From Tubulanus polymorphus (taxonomy: Eukaryota; Nemertea; Palaeonemertea; Tubulaniformes; Tubulanidae): 64,000 nt of DNA. The stretch is taken from contig NC_134030.1 of NCBI RefSeq assembly GCF_964204645.1, positions 19,411,110 through 19,475,109 of the forward strand, read 5' to 3'. Below are positions 44,200 through 55,316 of the stretch, piece after piece. Both the position numbers and the translations under genes were made by a program. Position 1 is the first letter of the stretch. Each line of letters opens with the position of its first letter. The notes beneath the pieces are model-generated. The model was not told the DNA's origin, did no database searches, and saw only the letters and a list, made by a program, of their open reading frames with translations.

Positions 44200-46625
44200 A
44201 AATTACGACATCTTTCGCACAAGATCGAAAACTCTTTGTTGTCACACCGCGCAAAAAACCGGCTACCAAAAGTATTTGTGTCTCATTAATCATTAAACTT
44301 CAACCCTGGAAAAGAATTTTGAATTAATTCTTGGATGAGAATGGAACAAACCGCACCATCCTTAGAATTTTTTTTCGCGAAATCCGTTGCGAGCTCAGTT
44401 CGGAAATGCGCACTTCCTTTGGCGGACAATCGAACCACGCGAAATTCAGATCAAAAGATTTCTTATGATATCGTAATCCGAAGCCGATCCAAAAGGTTTT
44501 AGAAACAAAGTTCACAACTGGAGGATCTGAAAAAATCGGAACTCGGAATCGAGAAGGAAAATAAAATGAAATTCGCGGATAAAGCTGCACCGCATAGGTC
44601 GCTCTGCGTTGAATATCTTTGAAGAAAAGATTCAATTTCCGAGTGGGTTAGATTTAAATTCGTTCGTTTTACCAATCCTTTGTAATACGAAAAGCAACCT
44701 CGATAAGAAAACAGGTAATTTGCACACCCGAGCGACACCCAACAGCCTCTCCCCTCAATCCGCCCGTGAACGCGGTAAGATACCTACTAAACACAAACCC
44801 TTTGTTTAACTGTTCATTCATTCTTACATTCATAAATTTGGACGTTAACGAATCTGGCCGTCTTCGAGCCGAATTTCGTCCCGAAAAAGATCTACCCGCC
44901 CGATGTTGGGAAACCGTTCTTTCCTTGGAGATAAATCATCCTTCCAGGTTTATCAACTTGCAATTGCTTGTAAACTAATAGAAATTGACTAGCAATCAAG
45001 TTACATTAGATTACATAAGAGATGAGGGAAAACCCGGTTTAATTCAGCCGAAAAGAAGAAAGTTCTTGTGAAAATTGATTTTAGCAACTTTTCGTTTATA
45101 GACAAACAGCTATAACCAACCATACTCAGTTCTTAATTACCGAGATCGCCCGATCAGTACGATGATGGCTATTAGTATATAGCCGAATCATGGTTCAAAT
45201 ATGTAAAACCTTTTCTCGAGAACTTTTCATGTTTAGCTGAAGTGATGTGGGTACTCATCTTACACGGATATGTAATGTATTTTTTTCGACTCGGGATGAG
45301 TAGACCTAAAGCTACTTCAGGGCACGGTTCAACAGATCTTCGGGCTCAACTTTTCGTAAACTCGTCCATTCAAATCAATCCATTTCTAAACAGTTTATAT
45401 AATGAACATCGTCGATTTACGAGTTTTTTGCATAATTTCGTGAGGATCTTCGGGGCTCGAAATCGGCAGGAATTGGATTTTAACCCCGAGGTTTCCGAGA
45501 ATCAAAGTAATTTGCATCCGGGCCAACTGCTATGACCACATAATTCGTTAATTTCAGTTTTCTCTGACTCTGGGGCACGTTTTCTAACCTGGATGACGGA
45601 ATTGGTGTAACTGCTTTGTGTACGAAATGAATGTTATGCTCTTTTCTAAAAATTGTTTTCGCTCTATCCCATCTGCAGGAACCAAACGGATTCTGAGTTA
45701 ATGGCAAAAACACGTCTGTTAATACAACGGTGTGTAGGGTGAGCGGTAAAAATGTCTAGATCATTTTCAAATAATTCTCTTTTTATTCTATACGGGTTCG
45801 TAGTCCGAACGAATTTAAAAATACGAATCAGTTGAAAAATCGATATTTATACGAAAGACAGAGCACCGTCCATCACGGCGAAAACGAGGTTGCATACGGC
45901 AGACGATTTGTTAAATCGAGCGCGATGCGGTGACGAGCGAGATTCGGCGAGATTTGACGAGGAAGGGAAATACGCGTGAACTGATGTCGTAAATAATACC
46001 GCAATTTCCGGTAACGATTCAGTCGACTTCCGGTCGGCCTCGTCAACTTTTTCTGATTGATTGCTACAATTTATACGATGTTACTAGTATGTAACGTGCG
46101 TGCATTCTATCTAATCAATATCGCCTCCAAATGTAAACAATAGTTATGTACCATTTTGCCCCTTAAAAGTCGAATAGATATCGCGTAACCGCTGCCCTGG
46201 TAAGTTCAAAAAGATGTTGGGTACATTTTCTGCCCTTAATCTAACGTCAAATAGGCGTCATGTGATTGATTAACCTTACCAATAATAATCCTTCACCAAA
46301 GATTTCAAAAAGAAAGTCTATCGCCACTTCGTGAAATCATTATTCATAATTAAATAACATTATTTTACTGCAATTGTTTTTACTGAAATATGAAACAATA
46401 TTATGCAATAGTAAATTCATATAGTTACAATAATGTAAATATAAATTGTAAAGTAAACTGTAAAGTTGCTGCCAATATTTTATTGTAAAAATACAACAAT
46501 ATTTCTAACAGTGTATATCTACCAACGAGTCAAAGTTTTGAACTTTTTAAAAATTTTATAAATTTCGATAACTTACACACGAATGAGTCAATAGCGACCG
46601 AGGATATATCACGATATATTTATTC
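44200..46625. other. Mostly unique sequence, intron of the neuropeptide gene
   Basis: The minus-strand frame 44324-44635 (103 aa, with RFRVPIFSDPPVVNFVSKTF) and frames near 45242-45713 have no domain or splice support. 45870-46040 is CpG-rich. 46370-46510 is AT-rich with weak self-complementarity. Confidence 0.35.
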
Positions 46626-46631
46626 ATTTAC

Positions 46632-46782
46632 CTTTACGTCGATTAGGTTACGATTCAACTGCTTCAGTTCGCTGACGATATCGTCGGTGTTGAATTCCGT
46701 TTCCAGTCCGGCTGCCGTGCATAAGATTATCAAAAACACCCCCATAACACTTCGCGTGTAATCCATTTCGATTCTTCGGTGG
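46632..46782 (-). CDS. Neuropeptide precursor, exon 1: signal peptide
   Basis: An acceptor, TTCGTTTCAG|CCACCG, at 46783/46782 gives 16 nt of 5' UTR before the ATG at 46766, so a non-coding exon lies further right. The 45 codons end exactly in phase 0 at GTAAAG|GTAAAT (46632/46631). MDYTRSVMGVFLIILCTAAG is a typical signal peptide with hydrophobic core VMGVFLIILC. It is followed by LETEFNTDDIVSELKQLNRN and LIDVK. Joined in phase to 35024-35204 and 31812-31877, it gives a secreted prohormone with an intron of about 11.4 kb and one of about 3.1 kb. Linking to exon 2 rests on phase, strand and plausibility, not on transcripts. Confidence 0.68.
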
Positions 46783-46989
46783 CTGAAACGAAAATGTTGA
46801 CGATATTGAGCTTTATCCGAGATATATTAGTCATATCTCGGGAGTTAACAGTTACTAACGGAAACACAGGAAGAATGCACGGGTCTCGTGCGAAGAAAAC
46901 AGGAAGGGACCGCCGCAACGAACGTAATCCCAATTCCAATAACAAATTCCATAGAATACATGGGGAAGTGTACAACACCATCTCTACGA

Positions 46990-48370
46990 TCAGTTAGCAA
47001 TTCATTTATGTTGGCTTAGAAATTCTGAACTTAGTATTTTCTTCATACAGATTGCTGAATGCTTTTAATGTAAATTCGCATATGTTTAGTTAATGTATAT
47101 TGCTTTCGTTATGATAGTCCCGAAATCGTCAATATACCGAAATCTTTGTTTAGGGTGTACAACATTACTAATTTATTGCATTGCAACGTATTGAATCGAT
47201 TCACTTTTCATTTCGGTGAAGGTGTTTTTAATCATCGACCTTCCCGAATTTACGTTTTTTTTTTAACTCGCGAATCCAATCTAGCCTCGATAAAGATTTA
47301 CACTTTCTACCCTCGGTTTTATTATAGTTTGCTTTGATAATCAATTTCCTCAAAGAGAAGAAAAAAATCAATTTTGAATCTAAATCTACAATAATTTGGT
47401 GAGTAACTACTAGCGACACCTGGTGGATCTCATTTCGCCCTTTTCTGCAAATGTAAGTTAAAAGTCAATCCTCGTTTCGGAACTGAATCCTCGATTGCCA
47501 CAGTAGCGCTGCGGGCACCCACGCGGTTTTACTAGCGCATACGGTAGATTTTCATATCTTCGCTTGCCACTGCAGTCGGTTCGTCAACAGTGCGTTCGAT
47601 GCCTTTTTTCAGAATAATCGAGTAAAAATATTGCGTCGTCACTACCTACAGAGACTCGAAACTACGATCGACAATTCGCCACTTACATCATCAACGCGAT
47701 CTTGTTAAGAATAGCAATCGAATCGATCTATGAATTTGTAAGACGCGTTTATGTCTTTCAGGTCACACCAATCGATAAAATCCCTGTATCTAACAATTAA
47801 TCCAGGTCAGGACAGGTAAACCAATCATGTCAGTCGGTAAAAAATAGCGCTTATTGTGACGGTAAGTATTTTGTCACAGAATTTCACAATATGAAATAAA
47901 TATGACTAATTTTTTTTTTCAAATCGATCGATTTGATCAAAATGACTGCTTTTGCAGTCTAAACCGCGAAATCGAAATATTGACTGTTGAAAAATCTAGA
48001 TTTAATTGTAATTGAAGCAATAAAACTAACATCGACACGCACGCCGAACCCGTTAAATAGTGCAGGTTTGGGTTGAGAAAACAACATATCAGCGTCAGAG
48101 CAATAATAAAAAATTACGTACGTCAAAAACTAACTCACTGGTAGGCTAGAGGCTAGTTCACTAATTACCTCGTAGAAGGAGACATCTTCCAAAATGGCTG
48201 ATGTTGTCTTGATGATTAATAAATTTTGTTACGCTTTTTTCTTTTATTACATCTAATGCCACCTTGTAATCATTCACATTTAAAACCAACCCTTGTCACA
48301 TCAACATGAAGCACTAAGCCCAATAACTGTGATGCCCGTCCTTCAAAAAACTCCAAACAATTTGGTTATC
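46990..48370. other. Intergenic or 5' intron sequence
   Basis: A 77-bp-family fragment lies at 47408-47540 (ACTAGCGACACCTGGTGGATC). 47560-47720 is CpG-moderate and unique. A donor-like GACG|GTAAGT at 47862 has no convincing exon before it. Confidence 0.35.
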
Positions 48371-48840
48371 TAGATCCTATGGTGGCTGATAAGGGCCAAA
48401 TGCATTAATGTTTACACGACCTCGATTATAGAAAAACTCAAAACGAAACCTATATAGCAAAAGCGAAAACTTCGTTTTTGCTAGGGCGAAAAAACGAAAT
48501 ATCATAGAGCATTGCTCTATGATTTTTTGTTTTTGCTCCATGATATTCGTTTTTGTGCCCTAGCAAAAACGAACTTTCGTTTTTGCTCTATTGAGTTATT
48601 TTCATATGACCTCGATTATAGAAAAATGCAAAACGAAACTTATAGAGCAAAAACGAACTTTTCGTTTTTGCTAGGGCACAAAAACGTATTTCATGGCGCA
48701 ATAATGTTTCGTTTTTGCGCGGTAAAACTCGTTTTTGCGCGGTTCGTTTTTGCTCTATAAGTTTCGTTTTGTGTTTTTCTATAATCGAGGTCGCGTGAAA
48801 ATTAGTGTATTTGGCCCCCTAATCAGCCACCATAAGATCT
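48371..48840. mobile_element. Foldback element rich in CGTTTTTGC
   Basis: AGATCCTATGGTGGCTGATA continuing to CACGACCTCGATTATAGAAA is inverted at 48770-48840 (TTCTATAATCGAGGTCGCGT to AATCAGCCACCATAAGATCT). The interior has many AGCAAAAACGAA/TTCGTTTTTGCT blocks and a second internal copy of the end, ACCTCGATTATAGAAAAATG, at about 48610. The frames here are artefacts. Confidence 0.88.
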
Positions 48841-49400
48841 ACACATCGTTAGATATACATTCGTCGTTGTATCGGTTTTTACGGCCTCAAAAATGCGTAT
48901 CCCGATTTTGTAAATTAATTTTCGTATTGGATTGTCAGTTTTTTTTTATTTCCAGTATCGGAATAGTGATAATTGCGCCAATGACGATGAAATCTAGAGT
49001 TGGATCGTTTTTTTTCGTTTCGTTTCGTGTCGCGCGCTGGTATTTCAAACAGTTCTGTTTCGACACGAGCCGCGCCGCCGAAACGATGTTATTTACTCCG
49101 GGAGTAATCGGTTTTCGTCGTCAGTTATAACGCAACTCGTCTATCGTTAATTAGCCGTAATTTCGTAGTAATTATAGTCCGGGAGTAAAAATATGGATTT
49201 GCACGTACGTGTGTGTGTTGGCAGTTTGTCGGGCCGCGGGGTACACGCGACGTGTGTATCAACGAGTCCGCAATTAACGTTAGATTCACGCGCTGTATGA
49301 TAGTTCAGATACGAGAGAGACTCAGCCGCCTATGATCAAAACAAAAACTCTTCTCGTTCGCTACTGAAACGGCCATCACTGTCAATGAAAAGTCCATCGT
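48841..49400. other. CpG-moderate unique sequence
   Basis: No family resemblance was found. CGTGTCGCGCGCTGG and CGAGCCGCGCCGCCGAAACG near 49025-49080 are CpG-rich and could mark a promoter, possibly of the neuropeptide 5' exon. The frame 48735-49130 overlaps the foldback arm. Confidence 0.3.
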
Positions 49401-49404
49401 AACC

Positions 49405-49505
49405 CATCCTCCCCCGGCTGGGATTCGAACCTGATGGCATCGTGATTACCAAGGTACGAAACCCTGCTACGCTAGATCGAGTGCGCAGCTTAGACGAACT
49501 TCGGT
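49405..49505 (-). repeat. tRNA-derived SINE fragment
   Basis: CCCCGGCTGGGATTCGAACC, TGATGGCATCGTGATTACCA and GGTACGAAACCCTGCTACG, then GATCGAGTGCGCAGCTTAGA. It is collinear with 98-200 over about 100 bp. Confidence 0.75.
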
Positions 49506-49617
49506 TATCGGAGTTAGTCGACCTAAGTCGAACTAAACGAAACCGAATGTCAGTTAGTCGGAACCTTGGTCCGGAAATGGGCGACCACGGTCGCTGTAGT
49601 TCCTTTGAGCAACTGAT

Positions 49618-49710
49618 CCCAGACATTTTATCAGTGCAAATTCAAAATCTGATGCATTCAGAACTTCACCTTTAAATTGAAAATGATACTAAAAAACCAG
49701 ACAATTGACA
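49618..49710 (-). repeat. Single degenerate unit of the 107-bp family
   Basis: CAGACATTTTATCAGTGCAAA, TTCAGAACTTCACCTTTAAATT and GAAAATGATACTAAAAAACC. Confidence 0.7.
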
Positions 49711-50146
49711 TTTACCGTGACGACTAAGTTTGGGAAAAATAAATAAAAATATTTCCACTGTGTCTAAAAGAATGCTGCTGGGCTGCAGATTACCTGGTTT
49801 AAACGTTTTTAATTAAGTCATCACGTGTCTCTCAGTCTGCCAGACATTATCAACCTCACAAAATCCCCGAATCCCTAACTTAAAAAATGTTCATCTTTCT
49901 GCCGCCAAACTTCGCATTAGTTCCCACAAACAACGACGATGTTAACATGGCGGCGGTTTGAATCAGTGGTGCGAAGTGCTTATTTTATGGCTACCATAGC
50001 ATCAACAAGGCACAACGAACGAAACAGTAAAAATTGTTGGACGGTAGAAAAATGCTTTGCTCGGATTTTCTCCCGAGACTACTCATTGTTAGATAGTTTT
50101 CAAAGCAACGCACGGAACACGTTGATGTTTTTTGCTATTAGTTCAA

Positions 50147-50400
50147 CTAAGCCATTTTAACTTGAGACCGATAAGCCTGCGATTTATGTTCTAGAAATAC
50201 GTTTAGATACGTGAACTCGTTTTCGGACGACTTGTTGTCCAAAAACGGGAGTCGAACGTTCTCATTGTTATCTGCACTCCGAATAAGCGCCGTCTCTCGA
50301 AATAACCACCATCCGTCAGTACAGTTTACCGACCAGGAAACAAAGGACAATATTCGAATGAAAATGCGGATACTCTCGCGAGAATTCCCGTGAGGATTGG
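50147..50400 (-). CDS. Unidentified minus-strand ORF segment
   Basis: The frame to a TAA at 50147 contains NCTDGWWLFRETALIRSADN and ends EHKSQAYRSQVKMA. Its composition is coding-like. The upstream part of the same frame, from 50468 rightwards, is the dispersed repeat shared with 5394, so the true start or acceptor must lie left of about 50450 if it is real. I see no clear splice acceptor. Confidence 0.2.
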
Positions 50401-50467
50401 ATCTTGAATGCACGCGAATAAGCAGTTGAGTAGTCGATTGCTGCGGCGTGTACCCTCGAAACAATAG

Positions 50468-50590
50468 TTCAAGTTCAAGTTCAAATCTATTTCGCAGAAA
50501 GCTTGACAGGCTATGTACAGAGATTGAGAGCAAAAACAAACGGACGATAAAATTTACAAATTTTGAACAAGCACAATATTGTGAAAAGGG
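50468..50590. repeat. Dispersed repeat, second copy of 5394-5535
   Basis: TTCAAGTTCAAGTTCAAATC, then AAGCTTGACAGGCTATGTAC and AAACAAACGGACGATAAAAT, in the same order as at 5394. Confidence 0.65.
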
Positions 50591-51324
50591 AGAGAAACGT
50601 AGTTTTTTGTGTGGGCCAAGCAAAGCCCTAAGGACTCGGGAAAAAGGAAAAGGGAAAGGAAATGAGAGTTGATAAATTTCGTTAATGTCAGCAGAGTTTA
50701 TACGCGTAAGCTAGAAAGTTCAGGAGAATGAGCAGAATGAATTAAGAGAAAGAGCCGTAGGTTTACAGTGAACACATTGTACGTATCTGTAAACATGAGA
50801 TATTTTCCATCTCAGAAAATGAATTTGTCATTTACGTGGAGGCGGCGGTTCCGATATGCGAAGAGTCAGTTTACAACTGGATACTCGCCTTCCGTATTAC
50901 CCCTTATTTGTTAGTTTTATTATCTTTATGTAGCGCAACGTTCGCACACACATCTCCTCCAGTTTTTGGCTTTCTGTCGCAGACTCTCTTCTTTCGGGTT
51001 CGAACGACCTTCACAATATGTGAGCACCAATTTACACGTCTTATTAGTAAGACTTTTCATCATAGGCGTCCCCGAGAGGGGTGTTGGGGTAGCGGGCGCA
51101 CCCCTTTTCGAGCTGAAGTTACTATGTAATCAATGTTCAAGATTTGTCTTCCCAATTTGACTAGTCTTTTAGGTCTAAATGGTTCATTTACAGCCTCGAA
51201 AAAGCCTTCAATTTTCAAAAAGTTGTTTAGGGGAGGCCAACCAAGCACCCGGTTTTTTAATACGTTACACTTTCAAATGAAAAATCGAAATACAATTGCA
51301 GATCCCCCGACCATAGACCCGTCT

Positions 51325-51440
51325 AAACTAGACTGGTCTAATTTGGAACGATACTTTTGTCCTCGTGAACGCTTGGTCCGGTCTAAATTGGAACGGACCA
51401 AATTTAGACCGGTCTTAATTTCGTCGTGTGAACGCGCCTC
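51325..51440. repeat. Inverted GGTCTAAATT motif cluster
   Basis: GACTGGTCTAATTTGGAACG, GGTCCGGTCTAAATTGGAAC and GGACCAAATTTAGACCGGTC form a hairpin-like cluster ending GTCGTGTGAACGCGCC. It is probably a MITE remnant. Confidence 0.5.
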
Positions 51441-51594
51441 ATATTTGTAAAATAGAAAACTCATTAACTAGACCTAAAAATGCCATGTTAGTTTAGGCTA
51501 TATCGAGTGATCCCTTTCGTCTCTCCTTTTCTATCTGACTGCCTCGCCCACCATCACTCAGCCACTTTTCCGCACCCACCTCAGTCTATCAAGA

Positions 51595-51817
51595 TCAGTC
51601 TCCGATTTTTATCGAGCGCAATCTTAAAGATTCGTCATTCACGCTGTATTTTCGATTTGCAAGTCTATCAACAATCGCTGAAATTTTCTTTTCCCGTCTC
51701 GATCGGAAATATCAAATTCGAAGAAAACCCGCAAAACATGTTATTGTCGTCCGTAGAAACGAGAAAGAAATTGTATTATCAGAAAACTCCTTCAGATTCG
51801 AATCCCACTTCATAACC
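51595..51817 (+). CDS. Candidate terminal exon with two competing open frames
   Basis: A long pyrimidine tract and CGCACCCACCTCAG form an excellent acceptor at 51594. After it, frame one reads SIKISLRFLSSAILKIRHSR and later SLKFSFPVSIGNIKFEE, ending NPTS at 51815; the PVSIGNI segment recalls the last strands of arrestin-domain proteins, but weakly. A second frame is also open from YQDQSPIFIERNLKDSSFTL through VIVVRRNEKEIVLSENSFRF to a stop near 51835. I cannot decide between them without upstream exons. Confidence 0.3.
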
Positions 51818-51984
51818 TTTAGATTGTGAAGAGAAATATTTGACCGTTGGAAGATCGTATTGCCGTCTGCAGTGACCAGATTCAGCGGTTATATATTTGT
51901 GGAACTTGGCGCGGCGTAACTATATGGAGAATTATCTAAGTCGACATCGTATTCTACGGAAGCCCCTAAGTGAAATACGAGATA

Positions 51985-52280
51985 ATTGTTTCTCAATGTC
52001 GAATTATCAATCCCAAATTCGACATAATAAGTCGAAATTCACCATAATTAGTCGAAATTCGCCATAATTAGTCGAAATCATGTTTAATTCGACTTATTTA
52101 TGTAGGAATTCGAGTTATAATGTGGAATTTCGAGTTATTTTATGTTGAATTTCGATAATAATGAGTCTTTGTGAAAATAAAACGAAATTCGACATAATCA
52201 ACTCGAAATTCGACATTATAAGAAAACTCTTAATTCGACTTATTGAATCGTATTTCGACTTTCTTTATGTCGAATTTCGA
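51985..52280. repeat. TCGAAATTCGACATAAT direct and inverted micro-repeats
   Basis: GTCGAAATTCACCATAATTA, GTCGAAATTCGCCATAATTA, TTCGACTTATTTATG, AACTCGAAATTCGACATTAT and TATGTCGAATTTCGA. It is a cluster of ten or more copies of TCGAAATTCG in both orientations that can fold on itself. Confidence 0.8.
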
Positions 52281-52293
52281 AGAAATAAGCTCA

Positions 52294-52431
52294 GGGGCCA
52301 GTTGCACAGTCGAGACTTAAAAGTCCATAATTGGTCTTAAATCTTAAGACTGGTCTTTAGTTAGATTGGCAATAGAACGAAGTTGTCCTAGACTGGTCTT
52401 AAGTCTAAGCCATTACTATGCAACTGGCTCC
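52294..52431 (-). mobile_element. GGGGCC-ended MITE, copy 5
   Basis: GGGGCCAGTTGCACAGTCGA to TTACTATGCAACTGGCTCC, with the reversed interior (TAAGACTGGTCTTTAGTTAG). It adjoins the micro-repeat cluster on its left. Confidence 0.9.
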
Positions 52432-52444
52432 AGGAGTCATCCAA

Positions 52445-52555
52445 CGGACCAGGCGATAGGTGTCTTGCCCGAACACACTACGGGCTTCGAACACTAGACC
52501 TGGCTTCCCCGCAGTCGGGTGCTCTAACCACTCGGCCACAACGCCTGCTCGAACA
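52445..52555 (-). repeat. tRNA-derived SINE with A- and B-boxes
   Basis: Minus strand: GGCGTTGTGGCCGAGTGGTT, AGAGCACCCGACTGCGGGGA and GTGTTCGAAGCCCGTAG. TGGCCGAGTGG is an A-box and GTTCGAAGCC a near B-box. The 3' side does not pair with GGCGTTG, so no mature tRNA can form. The tail CAAGACACCTATCGCCTGG resembles that of the SINE at 62087. Confidence 0.75.
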
Positions 52556-53324
52556 TCCCAAACAACAAGAGCACTGTCAAAGAAAAAAAAACTGTTCTGT
52601 CCTCAAGATGATTTGTCAATAACTAGAATGGTGTTGATATTTTGGGAATTCTAGGACGTGGATTCAGCGATTAATTAATTCATGCAGTCATTCAACACTC
52701 ACACAAGCTGACGGTGTTACTCGAGTCATTGCCATCTTTAAAGATGGTCCAGTGCCGTGTCAGTGTCGATGTTTAAGTCACTCACTTTTACAAAATGGAA
52801 TTATCGAAATCATTAAATATTTTGGTGGTCTATGCGCAAAACGAGAAACGCTTCTTTAAGCTCGGAATACAGCGGGAAAAAATGGAACTCTATGCCTTGA
52901 CGTTTCTCCACCGATTGCCCCGTGCGGTCTGGCGTTTGGTATTCACTCGAAATCGTAAATCGGAAAACGCATAAAAAACCTTCAAATTTTAAAAATTCCC
53001 ACGGCGCTCGTGATTGCCGGCAAATGAGTTTCAGCGATGGTATGTACGTACCCGCTCAAAGTTCGCCATCTTTTGAATATTGATTGGAATATTAACCGCA
53101 TTTTACGTGAATCGAATAGAGGCGCAGTAAGTACTATAGGGTTGGGGCGAATGAAAGCGTCATCGTCACTTGGTTTGATCACAACAACTACACGTGACGG
53201 ATGTGACATTGCTATTATGTTCGCGGGAAGTGTCAAGACAATCAATTACTTAAACATCTCTATTATATACTAGCTAACGTCGCGCTAGATAATACGATAA
53301 TATACTACTAATATTCTCTACGAG

Positions 53325-53400
53325 TCCCGTTGGCTCACTACTGGTTAACATGCTTGCTTTCTGTGTGCGAGACCCGAGTTCGAACCGCGTAATTTCAACT
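53325..53400 (+). repeat. tRNA-like SINE head
   Basis: GTCCCGTTGGCTCACTACTG, GTTAACATGCTTGC, then GACCCGAGTTCGAACCGCG. A- and B-box-like motifs are spaced as in a tRNA, but the acceptor stem does not close. Confidence 0.55.
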
Positions 53401-53534
53401 TGATTTAAAGTAGAGATTCTTCGATAGTATATCGATATTCACCGAAATTATTCTACTGATTTGAATTTTAGTTTAGCTCAGCTATTCGCTAAGAATTGGA
53501 GCCTTTAATCACAGACATTCCCGTATTTGTACGG

Positions 53535-53685
53535 AGGCATATCCATCGGCAAGGATTCGAACCTGATGGCATTAAAAGTATCACGACAGGTTGGGAACAC
53601 TGCCCGCGTAGCCCGAGTGCGCAGACAGCGCGTGGCAGTCTCGCGGTGTCATCCGGTTCGAGAGTGGATGTTACGCAAGGACACT
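53535..53685. repeat. B-box repeat units in both orientations
   Basis: GGCAAGGATTCGAACCTGAT (minus sense) is followed by CGTGGCAGTCTCGCGGTGTC and ATCCGGTTCGAGAG (plus sense). The two units face each other and are related to 98-200 and 28190-28715. Confidence 0.65.
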
Positions 53686-54150
53686 TAACAACAAAACCAA
53701 GGCCCTCACCTCAACCCTATGACTTCGCAAAGAAACACCTCAAAGCTTCGACAACAAAGGTTTAACAATGTTAACCGTTTAGAAAAGTTTTCCCGGCTTC
53801 GCTTTTGTTTTCGACGAATAGTTTTATATTGAATGAAGGAAAAAATTGACATTCGGTTAAATTCGAAGTCTTCGGCACGATGTATCAAAAATCGATCGCT
53901 TATATAGGGCGCATTGGTTGGCGCAAAATGTTACGCAAATTAAGTCATTCTCGGAAAGACGGCTTCGCTTTGTTTAGCCTCGAAGATTCATTGCTAGAAC
54001 AGATGTTTTCGCGGCAATATATCCAATCGACCAGGGTTAGCAGAAAACGACCAAAAATGTAAAAAGGAGGAAATGATCTTTAACCTTGTAACATAGTTAT
54101 TTCCAAAATATCGGATGTATTGAATTAGGCAGCGAATAAAATTCACCCCA

Positions 54151-54425
54151 ATCAGTCGCTTGCCGGTTCAGACTGGTTGGAAGATTGTTTGAATGAACCG
54201 GGTCCGAATTTCACAAATCTTTGATCTAACTCTTTGAATGCGGGTTACTTGACCGCCGATCACACATTCCCATATCTGTACTTCAATTTTCGATTTCGAA
54301 TTCAAACCCCCTGTTTCGCTCCCGGCTGGTGCGGTGGAATTGTAAGGGACACCGCGACAAACCGACAAATCAAACGAAATCTACCAATTTAATAAATGAC
54401 AGGGCCAACCCCTATTTTAAGATAA
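54151..54425. repeat. SINE-like family B, copy 3
   Basis: AGTCGCTTGCCGGTTCAGAC, GACCGCCGATCACACATTCC, CCCCCTGTTTCGCTCCCGGC and TGTAAGGGACACC. It is close to copy 1 at 24763. Confidence 0.88.
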
Positions 54426-54547
54426 AAAAAGTAAGTTGAACTTTCGAGGAGGGTGGATATTCGCGACAAGACGATTCGATTATGAACACAAGTTCCAATC
54501 GCGTGTCGCAGTAGTCGTACTAATTTAGAGATAGACCCCACCTTCAC

Positions 54548-54854
54548 CTGGGGGCGGAGAGATACAAAGAAAAGATCTCGATTAAATACTTCAACAGTTT
54601 CGCTCGTCGTTAAGTCATAATGATAGCACACATGGGCGGAGTGCGAATACGATTTACGTTTATCCGTAGACGCAATAAGAATTTCAAAATTAACGACGCA
54701 AATTGAATGTGTTCTTTTGGGTGGATCCAGAATGTATTGGATTTCTAGATTTATTTTCAGAAATGCATCAGACAGTTGAATATCAATTTCGCTTACAGCA
54801 TACTGTAACTCGAGACCGGTATCAGCTCGAATTTCGGCATGAATCTGGTACTGT
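54548..54854 (-). CDS. Candidate internal exon, unknown extracellular-type protein
   Basis: A minus-strand frame is open from an acceptor GTCAGATTTTAG (54855) to a donor CCCCCAG|GTGAAG (54548/54547), about 102 codons. It has alternating polar and hydrophobic residues typical of beta-strands, for example FLKINLEIQYILDPPKRTHS, and VVNFEILIASTDKRKS. The composition is natural and the frame has no low-complexity runs. I do not recognise the domain; integrin-alpha-like or another Ig-fold segment was considered but no diagnostic motif is present. Neighbouring exons were not found. Confidence 0.38.
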
Positions 54855-54948
54855 CTAAAATCTGACCGTCTCTGATTCGCAAGAGCAATCAACGATCATT
54901 TCGTTCTGTTCGACTCAAAAAACTGCCAGCTCATACGTGCATCTTCAC

Positions 54949-54985
54949 CCGTCAAGGGATTCGAACCCACTACGCTAAAGTTTTT
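54949..54985 (-). repeat. Isolated B-box fragment
   Basis: CAAGGGATTCGAACCCACTACG is a B-box in minus sense, similar to the other SINE pieces. It is followed to 55316 by unique sequence with no supported gene. Confidence 0.4.
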
Positions 54986-55316
54986 CCCCGAACCCCTTGA
55001 CCTCACGAGTCGTTGGAGTCGTTACTAGCCGACCAGAATCCAGTCGTACCAATCACAGCGCTTGTAACAAACGACATTGGGCTTCTGTTGGTTTTCCCCT
55101 TAAATGGACCAATCAGCGAACGTTTTACCGAACAAGGAAGTATTTCGCAATTCGATGTATGACGTCATGCTCAACAGCGCCAGTAATGAAATCGCGCTTC
55201 GTGAGGCCAGGGGGAAGCGAGTTCGGTAGTGATACCGGACCCCTGGCAAGCGAGGATGATGTGCAACCAATCCACTTGACTGTAGTGAACTGATATAAGT
55301 CTCATTACGGTTAACG

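Noticed and set aside
43968-44296. NERT and RSFV repeat proteins
   Set aside because: Translation of a (TTCG)n microsatellite in different frames.
44324-44635. 103-residue minus-strand gene
   Set aside because: Composition is acceptable but there is no domain, no splice or promoter support and no second line of evidence.
52445-52555. A tRNA gene (tRNA-Ser or tRNA-Leu-like)
   Set aside because: A- and B-boxes are good but the acceptor stem does not pair and the element has a SINE tail.
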